From Lepidonotus clava (taxonomy: Eukaryota; Annelida; Polychaeta; Phyllodocida; Polynoidae), in NCBI GenBank assembly GCA_936440205.1, contig OW387147.1, positions 248,001 to 312,000 of the forward strand: a stretch of DNA of 64,000 bases, written 5' to 3'. Position numbers and translations under genes: made by a program. Position 1 is the first letter of the stretch. Each line of letters opens with the position of its first letter. Below are positions 46,645-57,829 of this stretch, one piece after another. The notes under the pieces were generated by a model. That model was not told the origin of the DNA, did no database searches, and saw nothing but the letters and a program-made list of their open reading frames with translations.

Positions 46645-47456
46645 TTAAGTTGATTTTAAGATGGAAGTAGAAGTACTAATTGCAAGCTCACTTAGCCGGT
46701 ATTTCCCCAAAAGAACAGGCTCTCCTATGCCTATACCCATGGTAACCAAGTGGTAGCATATAATGTCCTTAGTCATCAATCTTGTCAACATCTTGTCCTT
46801 CAGTTTATTAAACTTTAAATGTGTGGGCAGTCATGTTGATGTACCGGTAAAGCAGTTGGACATTTGGATCACGCAGTTAAAATTGTATCGTGTGCCTAGG
46901 CATACATTTTCGCCTTTAGTCAGAGTAATTGGATCGTCTGTTTGAAAGATAAAATCGCCAAAATGTCCAGGGAATGTGCCAATTTTAATCCATATACTGT
47001 GATTGCCCAAGACAAGCAAGTATACATGAAAATGAGCGTCTGCGAACATGCCAGTAATTCTGGAGCAACCAAACAATATGCCAATAATTATGGCTATTGC
47101 GAGGATGACAAGAAGAGTGTACAAAGAGAGATGAACCACAGTTGGGAATTCTTCAATGTTTTCATCTCCTGGGTTGGCTTCAGATCCAGTGTCAGTTACC
47201 GTATGGTCCAACACGGCTTGAAGGGTGCATGAAAGGTGAGGCCGGTCATGGAACCGTGTTTTGGTGGAGGGTGACCGGTCATTGGAGCATTGAGGCTGAC
47301 CAACCGGGTCCGGGTTACTCCAGGCTTATTGTGAACAACCCTAGGCCTGTATCCACCACTTGCAGCTCGACTCAATTCCATGTAAGATACAAGGATCAAG
47401 TACGCGGCAGCTATTATGAAAAAAGGGGAAAAAAAAAGAACAATAAAGGTTGTCAT
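46645..47456 (-). pseudogene. Membrane protein of the CACTA unit (right copy)
   Basis: Counterpart of 4559-5369, with the ATG at 47456 and a stop at the homologous position (46645). The block is 812 nt against 811 on the left. The signal-like start, SGGYRPRVVHNKPGVTRTRL, the transmembrane segment LLVILAIAIIIGILFG and the FGDFIFQTDDPITL domain are kept. The frame breaks in the middle and again near the end, so this copy is probably dead, though its changes leave the membrane span untouched. Confidence 0.6.
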
Positions 47457-47519
47457 CTCAACTTTAAACAAACGACTTCCTTCCAAATCAACATGCAATT
47501 TAAACAAACAGAATTGACT

Positions 47520-48125
47520 ATAACTGCCATGGCCCCACGCTAGAAGTAAGAAAGATGGCCATACTAATTAATCAGGAAAGGGGACAACCAGAATGAATAG
47601 ATATATTTTACAGATGATTTTTTTTAGGAAGTTGGGCAGTCCGCCATGGACTTGTATAACCTAAGTAATTAAGAAGATTCTCATCAAGGGTGACACTCAT
47701 GATATTGACATATCTTTATACCAAACGCACTATATCGAAATCAAGAGAGGCCCTAAGTAGTAGTGGGAAGGATATACCTGACGATGCGTTTGGGAAGCTG
47801 AAGAAACTTCACGCGCCCTAAAACCTTTATACCCTCAGTTTTCATGGCAGGTGACATCCCCTCACCAGTCGACCTGATGGCTGACCATGTGTTTGGGAAG
47901 CTGAAGAAACTTCACGCGCCCTACAAATCACGACAATGGGCTCCCCTGACGGCCAGGCTGACGGCTGTAATCTGCTGGTAATACTGTGGCAGCTGTTCTT
48001 GGCTTTCATGCATACATTCACCTGCAACTGGGGTTTATAGGGGTGCAGCTTCCCCTTGGTCGGGGCTGTGGCATGTTGTGGCAATTCGCGGCTTTCAGCT
48101 GGTGGTGCCATGGGCGTTGGACTGT
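47520..48125. other. Right-only block between membrane protein and transposase
   Basis: About 570 bases absent from the left unit, where the two divergent genes are separated by roughly 200 bp. A 28-bp phrase beginning GGGAAGCTGAAGAAACTTC occurs twice, at about 47790 and 47890. A 154-residue minus-strand frame here has no recognisable content and overlaps the transposase promoter, so I do not call it a gene. Confidence 0.45.
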
Positions 48126-48127
48126 TC

Positions 48128-48138
48128 CATATATAAAG
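48128..48138 (+). promoter_or_regulatory. TATA box of the right transposase gene
   Basis: CATATATAAAG, about 60 bases before the ATG at 48197, conserved with the left copy together with the downstream GTCGGTGTAGG. Confidence 0.6.
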
Positions 48139-48196
48139 ACTCGGCGTCGGTGTAGGATCATCTCCCTTAAGTGCTGCTGTCTTTCTCAAGTTTGCC

Positions 48197-50290
48197 ATGA
48201 CCTCGTGGGGTTTCAAGGGTCTGACCAAGGAGCAGGCAGAAGCCAGAAGAAATGTGGAGACTAGCCGAAATTGATGGTGTGACACGTGTAAACTTGCATT
48301 TCCCAAAAGTACATTTAACAGGAATCATATTAAGGGGCATGGTGAGTACCAGATCACTAGTAGAACTACAGTACCGGCACATGCACCTGAAATCGATATC
48401 GTTCAAAACCTTCCTAGCTAGCTTGTGCGCATCCATATTATTTTCCAGTAACTTTTATAATCTTAATAATCAGTTTAAATAGTGTTTATAAAATAATCGG
48501 CAGCCTAAATCTTTTCTTAACAATTAAACAATTGTTCAAATAATAAACTACTCAAAAATGGACGTTATATATGCACGTGCCGGCATCTATAGCCACGTGG
48601 TTCCACAACAGATAACGGGTCATGCCCAGGAAATACCTCCCTCCATCTTTCTATTATAACCTCTCATTCAGAGAAAAAACATTGGGTGGGACATCGTTAG
48701 TACTCTGCAACCCTATTGTACATCTTGTACATGTGTCTTGCAGAACCACCAGACTTTGGTATACGTAATCATGCTGAGAATCAGGCAGAAGTTGGTCATG
48801 CAGCAGAAGCAGCTAATCAGGCTGATCGCAAAGCAGGTAATCAGGCTGAGGCAGGTAATCCGGCCGAAGCAGGTAATCAGGCCAATCGTGAATCAGGTAA
48901 TCGGGCTGAGGCAGGTAATCGGGCTGAAGCTAGCAATCAGCTGGCTGGAGTTGGTCATGAGGCTGAAGCAGGTATTCAGGCTGAGGCAGGTAACCAGGCT
49001 GAAGTGGGTGTTCAGGCTGAGGCAGGTAACCAGGCTGAAGTGGGTATTCAGGATGAGGCATGTGATCAGGCTGAAGCGGGTATTCAGGCTGAAGGTGGTA
49101 ACAAGTTGAAGCTGGTATTTGGGCTGAAGCTGCAGCTGCTAATCAGCTGCAGGCTGAAGTTGGGAATCCGGCAGAAGCAGGCAATCAGGCTGTGACTCGC
49201 AATCAGCCTGTTGAAGAGGCAGTACCCATGGAAGCCGATCAAGAGTCAGGTGATGATGACTATTTCCGTCTAATGGATAATTCCAAAGAACCTGATGAAA
49301 ATGATAAGCTTGATTCAGAGGCAGACAAGATTCGCTGCAAGGCCATTCGTCATTTCAAAGTTGTTTTCGGTGACGGGAACAGTTTTCCTAGCCCATTGGC
49401 AAGGGCTGTTCATGGTGCCACTAATAAGAAAATCCAAAGCATATTTTCATGGCTTCTGTTTTTTCTTTTGCAGTGGCAGATCCACACCTCCACCAGTGAT
49501 ACGCAAATGGCTAAAGTCACACGCTTCATTTTTGAATTATTGACGGTAGCAGGTAATGACCTGGTTTCGGAAGCCGCGGAGGCAGTATTCCCTAAAATGA
49601 TGCACATGATGTACAAATGGTTGGGTACAAACCTAATGTTGACCAAATTTGGCAAACACTGCCAGCTGGGAGAAGGAAAAAAGCAAGCAACAACAGTCCT
49701 GGAAACACTGGAGGTCCCCAATGAGCGAAATTTGGTGGGGTGAGAGAACCTGTGGAGTATCCCTGACAGCTTCGAGACATTTGAAGAAAAAGGGGAGTGA
49801 CTCAAATCTGACGCTCATGGGCTGCTCATGAAAACATATCGAAAGATGTACCCCACAGAACAGGGGATCGTAGAGAAATCAATTATGCCATCATATTATC
49901 GGCAGTCTACAGCCGTAAATTATGGCCCCATGACTTATTCCAGCCAAATATCTAGCAGAAGTAAAAAGTTGTCTAGACTAATGGCCAATTGGTATGAAGA
50001 CGAAGAGAATGACCCCGAGGAGCGCCCGTGCATCACCACACACTACATGAAACATTGCATACAATGTCGGGAGAAAGAGGCAACATCTGTTTGCAGTTGT
50101 GAAGTGGTACAAAAACAGCACCATCCCATCCAGATACATTAGTCCTTATACAATGTGGCGCAAGGAACGGTTCGAGCACCCTTCATGGACAATGTTCCTG
50201 CCTGTCATGCGGATAAGTGGACATTTTGGATATGTGAGTGAACAAGAAAATATGATCGTCTGTCCCATTCGACGCCACGACTTTTTGTAG
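48197..50290 (+). pseudogene. CACTA transposase, core-deleted copy
   Basis: Exon 1 (48197-48341, 145 nt, same length as on the left) encodes the zinc finger (WCDTCK). Exon 2 starts at 48744 after TTGCAG and holds the AGIQAEAGNQAE repeats, acidic region and KAIRHFKVVFGDGN...MMYKWLG, then joins directly to GKHCQLGEG. The roughly 2 kb carrying CPKC, AADLP, SIDVLHN and SFERYNG on the left is missing. C-terminal parts absent on the left follow: MKTYRKMYPTEQG, ITTHYMKHCIQCREKEATSV and SWTMFLPVMRISGHFGYVSE...VCPIRRHDF, matching the C-terminus of tnp2-type transposases. Internal deletion of this kind is how non-autonomous CACTA copies usually arise. Frame interrupted elsewhere too. Confidence 0.8.
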
Positions 50291-50320
50291 ATCTAGAGCA
50301 CCTACAGCTACTCGAACTCG

Positions 50321-50536
50321 TAGTGTCAGAAATTAAGCTGAAAACGTATGCATAATTCCTGAGGTTGTGCACCCGAAATTTTGTCTATGCACCCCCTGAT
50401 ATATAGGAATGATCAAGTCCATGAAAAGTGTGCACATAATATTATATAAAACGGGTGCACAACTTAAAAATCGCGCACCTGGCCATGAAAATGTGCACGC
50501 CGGGCACCAGGCGCAGCAGCTTAATTTCGGACACTG
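50321..50536. mobile_element. Short MITE with CAGTGTC-type ends
   Basis: Left TAGTGTCAGAAATTAAGCTG and right, complemented, CAGTGTCCGAAATTAAGCTG form a 20-bp inverted repeat. About 216 bp with several GTGCAC words inside. Ends resemble those of the 8804-9151 MITE (CAGTGTTTGAAATTAAC), so both may be hAT-related. No clear target duplication. Confidence 0.65.
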
Positions 50537-50539
50537 ATT

Positions 50540-51090
50540 TAATGGTCCGGTGTTGTATTCATTGTTAGGATTCTGCGATTTAGAGGCTTATGCCAACAAA
50601 AGAAAAAGTTTTTGAATACAAATTTGTCATGGAGTTGTGTATTCCTAGGAGGTATAATTATATATTATGCCCTCAACCTTAGAATGTGAGTACATTAAAA
50701 AAGAAAGCAATTGTAAACGCTACATTTTAGGTAGGAATTTACTTCACATGGTTACGGTGAAAGGATGTGCGAATTTGAGGTTTGTTTTCTGAAGTTATTT
50801 CACAGGTTGGGGCTGTGAGGCTGTGTGCATTTGAGGGTGGTTTCTTGAGTCAGGTGTCAGGACACCTCCTGCCCGGGCTGCACGAGCGACACCTTATGTA
50901 ACACCTGACACGGCTCACTCAGACTGCTCGGCTGACCTAGATCGCCCCTCATTACCTGCCCCTTGTATAGTGGTAGCAGACAGGGGCGGACACCAGCTGT
51001 ATAAGGCTGGGCCCACAATGTGCACACACAGTCAGGACCATAAAAGATGCAACAGATTACTGACACTAAACCCAAGTGCTACATTTTGAA
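50540..51090. other. Upstream region of the PHD mini-gene
   Basis: No separate gene is seen. CCATAAAAGATG at about 51039 is a possible TATA box roughly 50 bases before the ATG at 51093. A GGTGTCAGGACACC palindrome (about 50859-50872) is the only other notable element. Confidence 0.4.
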
Positions 51091-51092
51091 CA

Positions 51093-52793
51093 ATGGCGAC
51101 CGAGCAGAAAACCAGGTAGGTGAATAAGATAACTTGCCTATATTGATAAGATAACTTGCCTATAATGAAGTAGTGTTTTTTCAAGTTTTGCGGGCAAATG
51201 ACTTGGGGGCTGGGATTATGCATCCATAGAGTGTTTGAGCAGAAAACCAGGTAGGTGAATAAGATAACTTGCCTATATTGATAAGATAACTTGCCTATAA
51301 TGAAGTAGTGTTTTTTCAAGTTTTGCGGGCAAATGACTTGGGGGCTGGGATTATGCATCCATAGAGTGTTTGAGCAGAAAACCAGGTAGGTGAATAAGAT
51401 AACTTGCCTATATTGATAAGATAACTTGCCTATAATGAAGTAGTGTTTTTTCAAGTTTTGTGGGCAAATGACTTGGGGGCTAGGATTATGCATCCATAGA
51501 GTGTTTGTCAACAATTCTATGTGGATAATAGCTGTTGGATACATATTTTCCATTTTTCCCATTTTCTACACAGACACATACATAACCAATTCGAAACATA
51601 AAAGGTTGATTTTTGGCTTATTCCAGCGCCCAAGTGCTGTCGGAGGAGGAAGAGGGGACCCACACTTGGATGCCGCGTGGGGACAAGCTAGAGGACGACA
51701 ATGAAGAGGACAAAACAAAATGGACAGAACCCAAATGGACCGAGTGGACACCCCTGTGCAACCCAAGGTAGGTTAAAAATTGTTAAACACTGTTGAAAGA
51801 AGGGGACGGAAGAGATGCGGTAACAGGATTACAACGTAACTATTATGTAACTATGCATAACAATCTCAAATACGAAGACCATCGAAAGGAAATTGTTATC
51901 TTACTATCTGGTAGAACTGACTATCTTCATCCAAAATAATGCACACTATCTAAAACCATATGGACAGACTAGGACATAGTTGTCATCGCTAGAATTCATG
52001 TAACATGCTTAAATAACAGGCTCGTTTTTCTGACAATTTAAAAATTGGAAATTGATCACACTGGCACTATAAAATGAACAGAGATTTGGTGAGACAAATT
52101 GACATGCCGAAGATTAGGTAATTTTGACCACCTATGTTGAAATGATTGACGGAGTCATCATTTTCAATTTTTTTCTTCCAGGATGCACGACCAACTGCAG
52201 CTCCCGGAGGGCCCGTCGTAGTGGACATGCGTCTACTGTTTGGAGGCACCGACCCAGGTTGGTACATTTGGATTAACCAGGTGAAGCTGAGGGGAAAAAA
52301 CATGTAGGCTTAGGAAGGGAATATGCTTTAAAAAAGTTTTGATGAGTGGGACGATTTCGCCAATATCATTGTTCTGAAATTTGCCAATTTTACCATGCAC
52401 ACACTGGTATATAGTTATGTCAAACTTGACGTCTGCTACATTTAACGTTAACGAGCCTGGATAGCAAGCACAGATATGCCGTTTTTCATAAAAAAAACTT
52501 ATCCGCAATGTCTTTTGATGATACTACTGGGCAAATGTAACGAGGGCATAGAATTATAATGTTAATGTTAAAAGTTAACGCCCAAGTTGCTACATATACT
52601 AAAGATTGGAATTTTTGGTGGTCTGATTAGTTGGTCCACAAAATTTTGGCAAGTGTATATTTTAAACATGCCTACTTAATATTTCAGAATGTGCTTGGTC
52701 TGCAATTACTGCGGCCGGTGCTATCATGCTGACTGCGAGGGGGGCGAGCCTGCCGGCATCATGTGCTAGTGGTGCACCGAGGATAAAGATTAA
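51093..52793 (+). pseudogene. Four-exon PHD-finger mini-gene
   Basis: Exon 1 (51093-51115) encodes MATEQKT. Exon 2 (51627-51767) is acidic and Trp/Lys-rich (SEEEEGTHTWMPRGDKLEDD, KWTEPKWTEWTPLC). Exon 3 (52182-52257) has WTCVYC, and exon 4 (52688-52793) has MCLVCNYCGRCYHADC and CTEDKD. All borders have GT-AG with good tracts. The Cys/His spacing (C-x2-C ... LVCNYC-GRCYH-ADC ... C-x2-C) fits a PHD finger, the domain that reads histone tails. With the obvious splice sites exons 3 and 4 do not share one frame, and two TAG codons precede Trp, so this copy looks broken. Host gene, or extra CACTA-linked gene downstream of the transposase, cannot be decided. Confidence 0.5.
51102..51506. repeat. Three-copy 135-bp tandem repeat containing a splice donor
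   Basis: Three nearly identical 135-base units start at 51102, 51237 and 51372, each opening GAGCAGAAAACCAGGTAGGT. Each carries the end of PHD-gene exon 1 and its CAG|GTAGGT donor. Units differ by only a few bases (for example TTTTGCGGG against TTTTGTGGG), so the expansion is recent compared with the surrounding elements. Confidence 0.85.
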
Positions 52794-52978
52794 GAATCGA
52801 TTCAGCAGCAGCGCAGGCAGCCACCAACTACCTCGGACATGTAAATGGGTACAAGTACTGAAAAATAAAATTAAAGACTACACATAGTGCACTGAGGTAC
52901 AGTGCAAGAAAAACTAGAATAAGTATATAATAGAATATTGTAAACTCGTTTGTATTGGCAAGAATATTATAGTGGAAC

Positions 52979-54068
52979 TTGTAACGCTGATTCGTGTGCT
53001 AAACGCCAGGCGGCGACATCGTTTAGTGGCATAGTTAGAGTATATGGAGAGTGGCAAAGTCCCCAGGCGTAGGGACTGCAGTCAGGCTGAGGCACGTCCT
53101 GCAGGTACGCCCAGGTGTGACAAATGACGATGGAGACCTGTAGGGGTACGTTATGGATCGAAACATTTAGCTAAAAGATATCAAGGACAGCAGGCCTCGC
53201 CATCAACATTAGTTTATATGATAGCTAGAAACAGAATTAGTTTATGTGAGTAAGAGTGGGCAGTATGAGAGATAAGTAAGACTTCGTTAAGTAATAGTAT
53301 AAATGAGCATAGCGACAAGCCTTTTGGCTGTCACTATATAAGCGGTATGAGACTTGAGATGGACGAGCAGACCAAGATAGAGTTCGAACAGAACACATGG
53401 AGCAATAGTCTTACATACGGATCACACGGGTAGTGTTAAGATGGTAGTATCCACAACGAACAGGTGATAGTAAGTATTGGGACAGCTTAGGCTTAGCCTT
53501 ACGGACTGCGTGCTGGAAGTGACGGAGATCCTACCAATGGTCTTCGCTACCGGTAGACGAGAGGTGACTCTCTCAACAGTGTAAGAGCGTATATACCTTA
53601 CGAAAGGGGAAGCTTGACCAAAGCTATACCTGGTTGGATTGTTACTGATGTGTTTGAATTGTGAAATGAAAGGAAAGAACTGTATGGATGGAGAACTATA
53701 TACTTGTACCTTCGGAATATTATCATGAATGTAATAAACTGACCTCTTGCCAAGTGCGTGTTCTTTGTATAGGATTGAGCCCCTTTACTTAGAATCTCTA
53801 CCACTAAGAACTGAGTCATAACCCAGGATAACACCAATCTGGAGAGAGCTAGCTACTTCAACGAATAATCACTAAGAACTCCCCATTCTCTTAGTATAAC
53901 ACCTTTATTAACATCTTCAAGTAAACGAAAGATCCTTGATACACGATATAATATCACGCAGTCAAATAATGAATAAACGAATCAGTACAGGATATGAACA
54001 AGTACGAACTTTAATAGGGATACTCCCCAATAAATAGACTAACATCAAAAATATAATCACTCAGCTCA
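52979..54068 (+). repeat. 5' LTR of the Ty3/gypsy element
   Basis: Homologous to the solo LTR at 25.1-25.96 kb over TATA (CTATATAAG, about 53333), CTATACCTGG, GTGTTCTTTGTAT and the final CAGCTCA. The sequence after it (ATTGGTGGAGAAAATCCCG) is in the position of a primer-binding site; I did not assign a tRNA. The 5' edge, taken at TGTAACGCTG, is an estimate. Confidence 0.55.
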
Positions 54069-54128
54069 ATTGGTGGAGAAAATCCCGAAAAAGAACAATC
54101 TGGAGGTACGGTAGAAACTCTCACCTAC

Positions 54129-55753
54129 ATGAGTGCCGGCCTATGGCCTGGAATTGGACCGCCCAAGGGAGCCGAGCCTACGCTCAGCGACACGGACTCC
54201 GAGGAGGGCGCATGGTGGTCTGATCAGCCACTGGGCGCCACCGGGGGTGCCGAACCCAATTGGCCGGAAAAACATCAGCTAAGAAATAAGGGATCATATA
54301 TACCATATAAGATTGGAATAAGAGGAGAGCTAGAGGAAGACAAAGGCTTCCTCGCTAAACCTCTTTTGTTTAAGAAAGTACAAAGTCCAACATCACCTAG
54401 AGGGACAAGGAGCGACACAAATCGCTCCCGCTCTGGGAATCGGGATCCCCGTTTGCGTCTCCATTGAGGCTAAGAGCCGGGAGATCGCTGTGACAGGAAT
54501 CTCGAGAGTTACAGGAGGAAACTGCAGAACACTCCAACAACTCAACCCTACTCCATTACTCAGCGGCCAGTGAGTCGGAGGATGAGCTAACCTCTACGAT
54601 ACTAGAGGAAAACCGCTCGCACACGGTAAAACCGACACCTCTAAATCGTGATACAGTAAGAACCGAGCAAGTCAGTGGGGCATCCTTGCCGACCACCTCT
54701 ACTCCCGCCGCCGTGGGCGCAACTTCCACGCCCATAGGAAGACATTTTCCACAAATCGAGAAAGGTGGTATTAGTGAGGTAAAACATACAAAGAAAAAAC
54801 ACGGGACTGTAGAGAAAGACTTGACTCGAACCCCACCTGAACCAGAATCGTCAGAAGACGAGCACGAGCACGAGCACGAAAAAGAAGAAGAGAGCACAGA
54901 TACCGGAGGCGTAGCTAGACAACTATTCAGAATGGCAGATAGAGGGGGACCTAGTTTAAAACTCCCAGAGTTTTCGGGAAAACCAAATGAAAGGGTAGAC
55001 CAGTATTTTAGTGAGTTGGAGAATATGTCAAAGATCTATGGATGGGACCAGGATAAAGCATTAGCGATGGCCTTGCATGGTCTTAAGGATAGGGCATGCG
55101 ATTGGGTGAACACTCTTGCGCCGAATAAGAGAGACTCGCCGGATCACCTGAAGGAAGCTATGGTGGCTATCTTCGGAGATAGACGTCCTTCGTGGCAGCG
55201 ATACAAAGATATCGTTAACATGAAACAAACGTCAGATCAGTCGGTGATTGAGTTCGCTGGAGGTTTGAGACAGCAACAGTTTAGAACAGGTATTGAGGAA
55301 AGTGTAATATTGGCAGTATTCATAGACGGCTTGTTACCAACTATAGCCAAACAGGTAGCAATACTGAACCCAGACACCTTCGACGTGGCGGTGCAAGCTG
55401 CCACTCGTTTAGAGTCTTTAGAGAGGGGTAAGAAGGTAGGATTGAAGGTGTCCCTAGCCAACATACAGACACAGGACACCTCACCACGTAATGTAGAGGA
55501 AATTGAGGAAGAAGAAAGAATGTTAGTAAGTAAGTTCGATAACCTGTTGGCTGCTCTTAATCAATCTAGGAGTTGGAAATTTGATGATAGAAAGGAAGGA
55601 GAAAGAATAAAAGATTTAGGAATTGAAGAGAAACAAGGTACTGGTGTAGTTAGTCCCGAACCGCAGAAAGGTAGACCGAGCCGTCGCTACTCATCCAGCT
55701 CCACACCAGATCTCAGATCTAAAAGCCCAGTGGGTAGAGAGACTGTAGGGTAA
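54129..55753 (+). pseudogene. gag of the Ty3/gypsy element (fossil)
   Basis: An acidic leader (GAEPTLSDTDSEEGAWWSDQ) and a variable linker precede the capsid-like core: GGPSLKLPEFSGKPNERVDQ, ALAMALHGLKDRACDWVNTL, DHLKEAMVAIFGDR and QSVIEFAGGLRQQQFRTGIE. This is the retrotransposon-gag plan. No CCHC zinc knuckle is visible in the stretch. Broken. Confidence 0.8.
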
Positions 55754-56122
55754 CATTTGATGATGATAGAGATGAGGTAGAGTCCTCCGTAGCATACGAC
55801 CAACCCATGGGCTCACCTTTAGGTAACCCGTTTCATTTTGGAAACGTGGGAGAATGCGCGGACAGCCACCTTTGTTCCGAGACAGATACTGCGCGGTACA
55901 CGAATCGTGATCACATAATACAGATAGTTGCTTGTGGTTGAGAGCTAAGCTCCAGGAGCTAAGGGACGAGGCTCTCCGGGATAAATTTAGAGCGCTTAGC
56001 CCGGGAAAGAAATGGGGTAATACTAAGCCAGGAAACTGGTCAGCAGGTCCGCCACGCCAATAAAGTTAGAGCTTTGTCTGACGGACGGACCGGAGAAAAT
56101 TGATAGAGGAAATGGACCTATC

Positions 56123-57110
56123 TTGCTTGAGGTAAAGGTAGGAAATCAAAAGGTCAGAGCATTGGTAGATACAGGAGCTAGTGATTGCTTTATTTCAGGC
56201 AAATTTAGAAAGACCATAGCTAAGTCGGCAATACACGACATCATTCCTGTAGTAGAGAAGGAAGTTAATTTAGCTAATAATACTGTTCAGATCATATTAG
56301 AGACAATAAGGCTCGAGATTAAAATTAAAGATTCTAGAGTGTTCTACGATTTCCATGTGGTGGAATCCCTTTGTCATGATATGGTAATTGGCCGTAATCT
56401 GTTGGCAGCCTTGCGGTCGGACCTGTCGTTGCCGGGGCCCCACTTGGATGTTTTTTGTGGACACCCGATATTTAGTCTAGAAAAAGTAGAAGTTAAACCA
56501 CACACCGAACAAATAATACCAGTCACCATCTGGAAAAAGCACCCAGTCACCCACAATAACGCCGTTTTTTGTGCCCCATCGGTAACCCCACCAGTCGTGG
56601 TAGAAGCGGGAGTGAATCAGTGTGGTAGACAATGGTGGATGAAGATTTTGAATCCGCTAGAAAGACCTTTGTATGTGCTACCTACAGATGTATTGGGATT
56701 TTGTGAAATGGGCCGAATCCCTTTTAACCATCGAAAACAGATACCCGAATTTATTAATAAACAGAAATTGATTAGAACGGGAACCCCGAAAGGCATTTTT
56801 GGCTTTGCCATAGAAACCCTCGAGGGGAGCGTTGTGACGGGTGAGAATCATTCGCGGAAAGCCGCGTCCTGCAAGCAGGACGACATTGACCGTATAGATC
56901 TGTCAGAGTCGTGCCTCAGTGGGGACCAGAAACAAATGTTTAAGAAAATGCTTGGACGAAATAGAGGTAGTTTGGCTTTCTCAATGGCGGAGTTAGGCCA
57001 ATGCGAGATTGCCCCTATGGATATTAAAATCGATAGTAAAGCGGGAATAATCTCATCACGACCGTATCGATATTCACCTCAAAAGATGGATATCATTGAT
57101 GAGCAAGTTA
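56123..57110 (+). pseudogene. Aspartic protease and pol N-terminal region (fossil)
   Basis: VRALVDTGASDCFISGKF (active-site DTGAS at about 56168-56182) followed by MVIGRNLLAALRSDLSLP is the retropepsin pattern. A spacer leads to RPYRYSPQKMDIIDEQV, the usual approach to the RT domain. Confidence 0.85.
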
Positions 57111-57829
57111 CTGAGAGGGTGAGCTCCTCGACGGTAGCTTGCAACAGGCGGCAGTGGGCTCGCGAGAGTCCGGGGTCACGTTAAATTTCATCAATATAGT
57201 GCAGGGGAGTGTTTGGTCAACAACTGAAGGCCCCCGTGACTAACGAAGGATGAATGGACATCCTACTGTGGTACCGTCTAGTCGGCGCGCATATCGGGCT
57301 GCCGGGCTTTTTACCAGTTTCCCACCGGTAAGTGGTATGTGCGTGGTACGGGGTCGACAGACCTCACCTAAGCTTCTGACAGTAGTAACATCACTCAGAA
57401 GTGAACAGGCAAGGCCAGTGAAAACGGTCAAAGTTCAGTGTGGGTTGGCAAGATTCACCTGGATCAGACCGTCGGTGACCGACCGGGTTTACCCCGGGAG
57501 CTGGTAATCGCTATCGACTGGGTCGCTGGCCGGTTGTCTCTGATGCCTCGAGGATTTTCTCTACCCCGCTTTGCCTCGACATAACGGTAAAGAGACGGCT
57601 CAATGTACAGTCAGGCCATGGTAAAGCTAAACACGCCTATTCAAGACTTCATTTCTTGAATTAGTGTAGGTTATGGTTGAGCCATGCTCTCTGTGATCAG
57701 AAAACATCAGGTTTGAAAAGAACATTCTGGGAAGCAGAGTGAGCCACTAGGGCTGGAAAGGATCCTAGCTCAGGTTGCACTCCACTATGTCTGATGACAT
57801 AAGGGAAGACCAAAGGGATCAAGTGGAAA

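Larger units (their letters stand above)
35080..50290 (+). mobile_element. Right copy of the large CACTA/EnSpm-type unit
   Basis: Inverted relative to the left copy and at least 15 kb long. It starts at CACGGGGCAG after TAG. In order it holds the Cys-rich segment, unrelated spacer, the shared 1.3 kb segment, an envelope-like fossil, the accessory gene, the minus-strand membrane protein and the transposase. Relative to the left copy it keeps the accessory first exon and the transposase C-terminal region, gains or keeps about 5 kb at 39.7-44.9 kb, and lacks about 2 kb of transposase core. It therefore looks like an internally deleted, non-autonomous copy. The outer terminus is not identified. 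Confidence 0.7.

Noticed and set aside
47842-48306. 154-residue minus-strand frame
   Set aside because: It overlaps the transposase TATA box and first exon, is absent from the left unit and has no motif.
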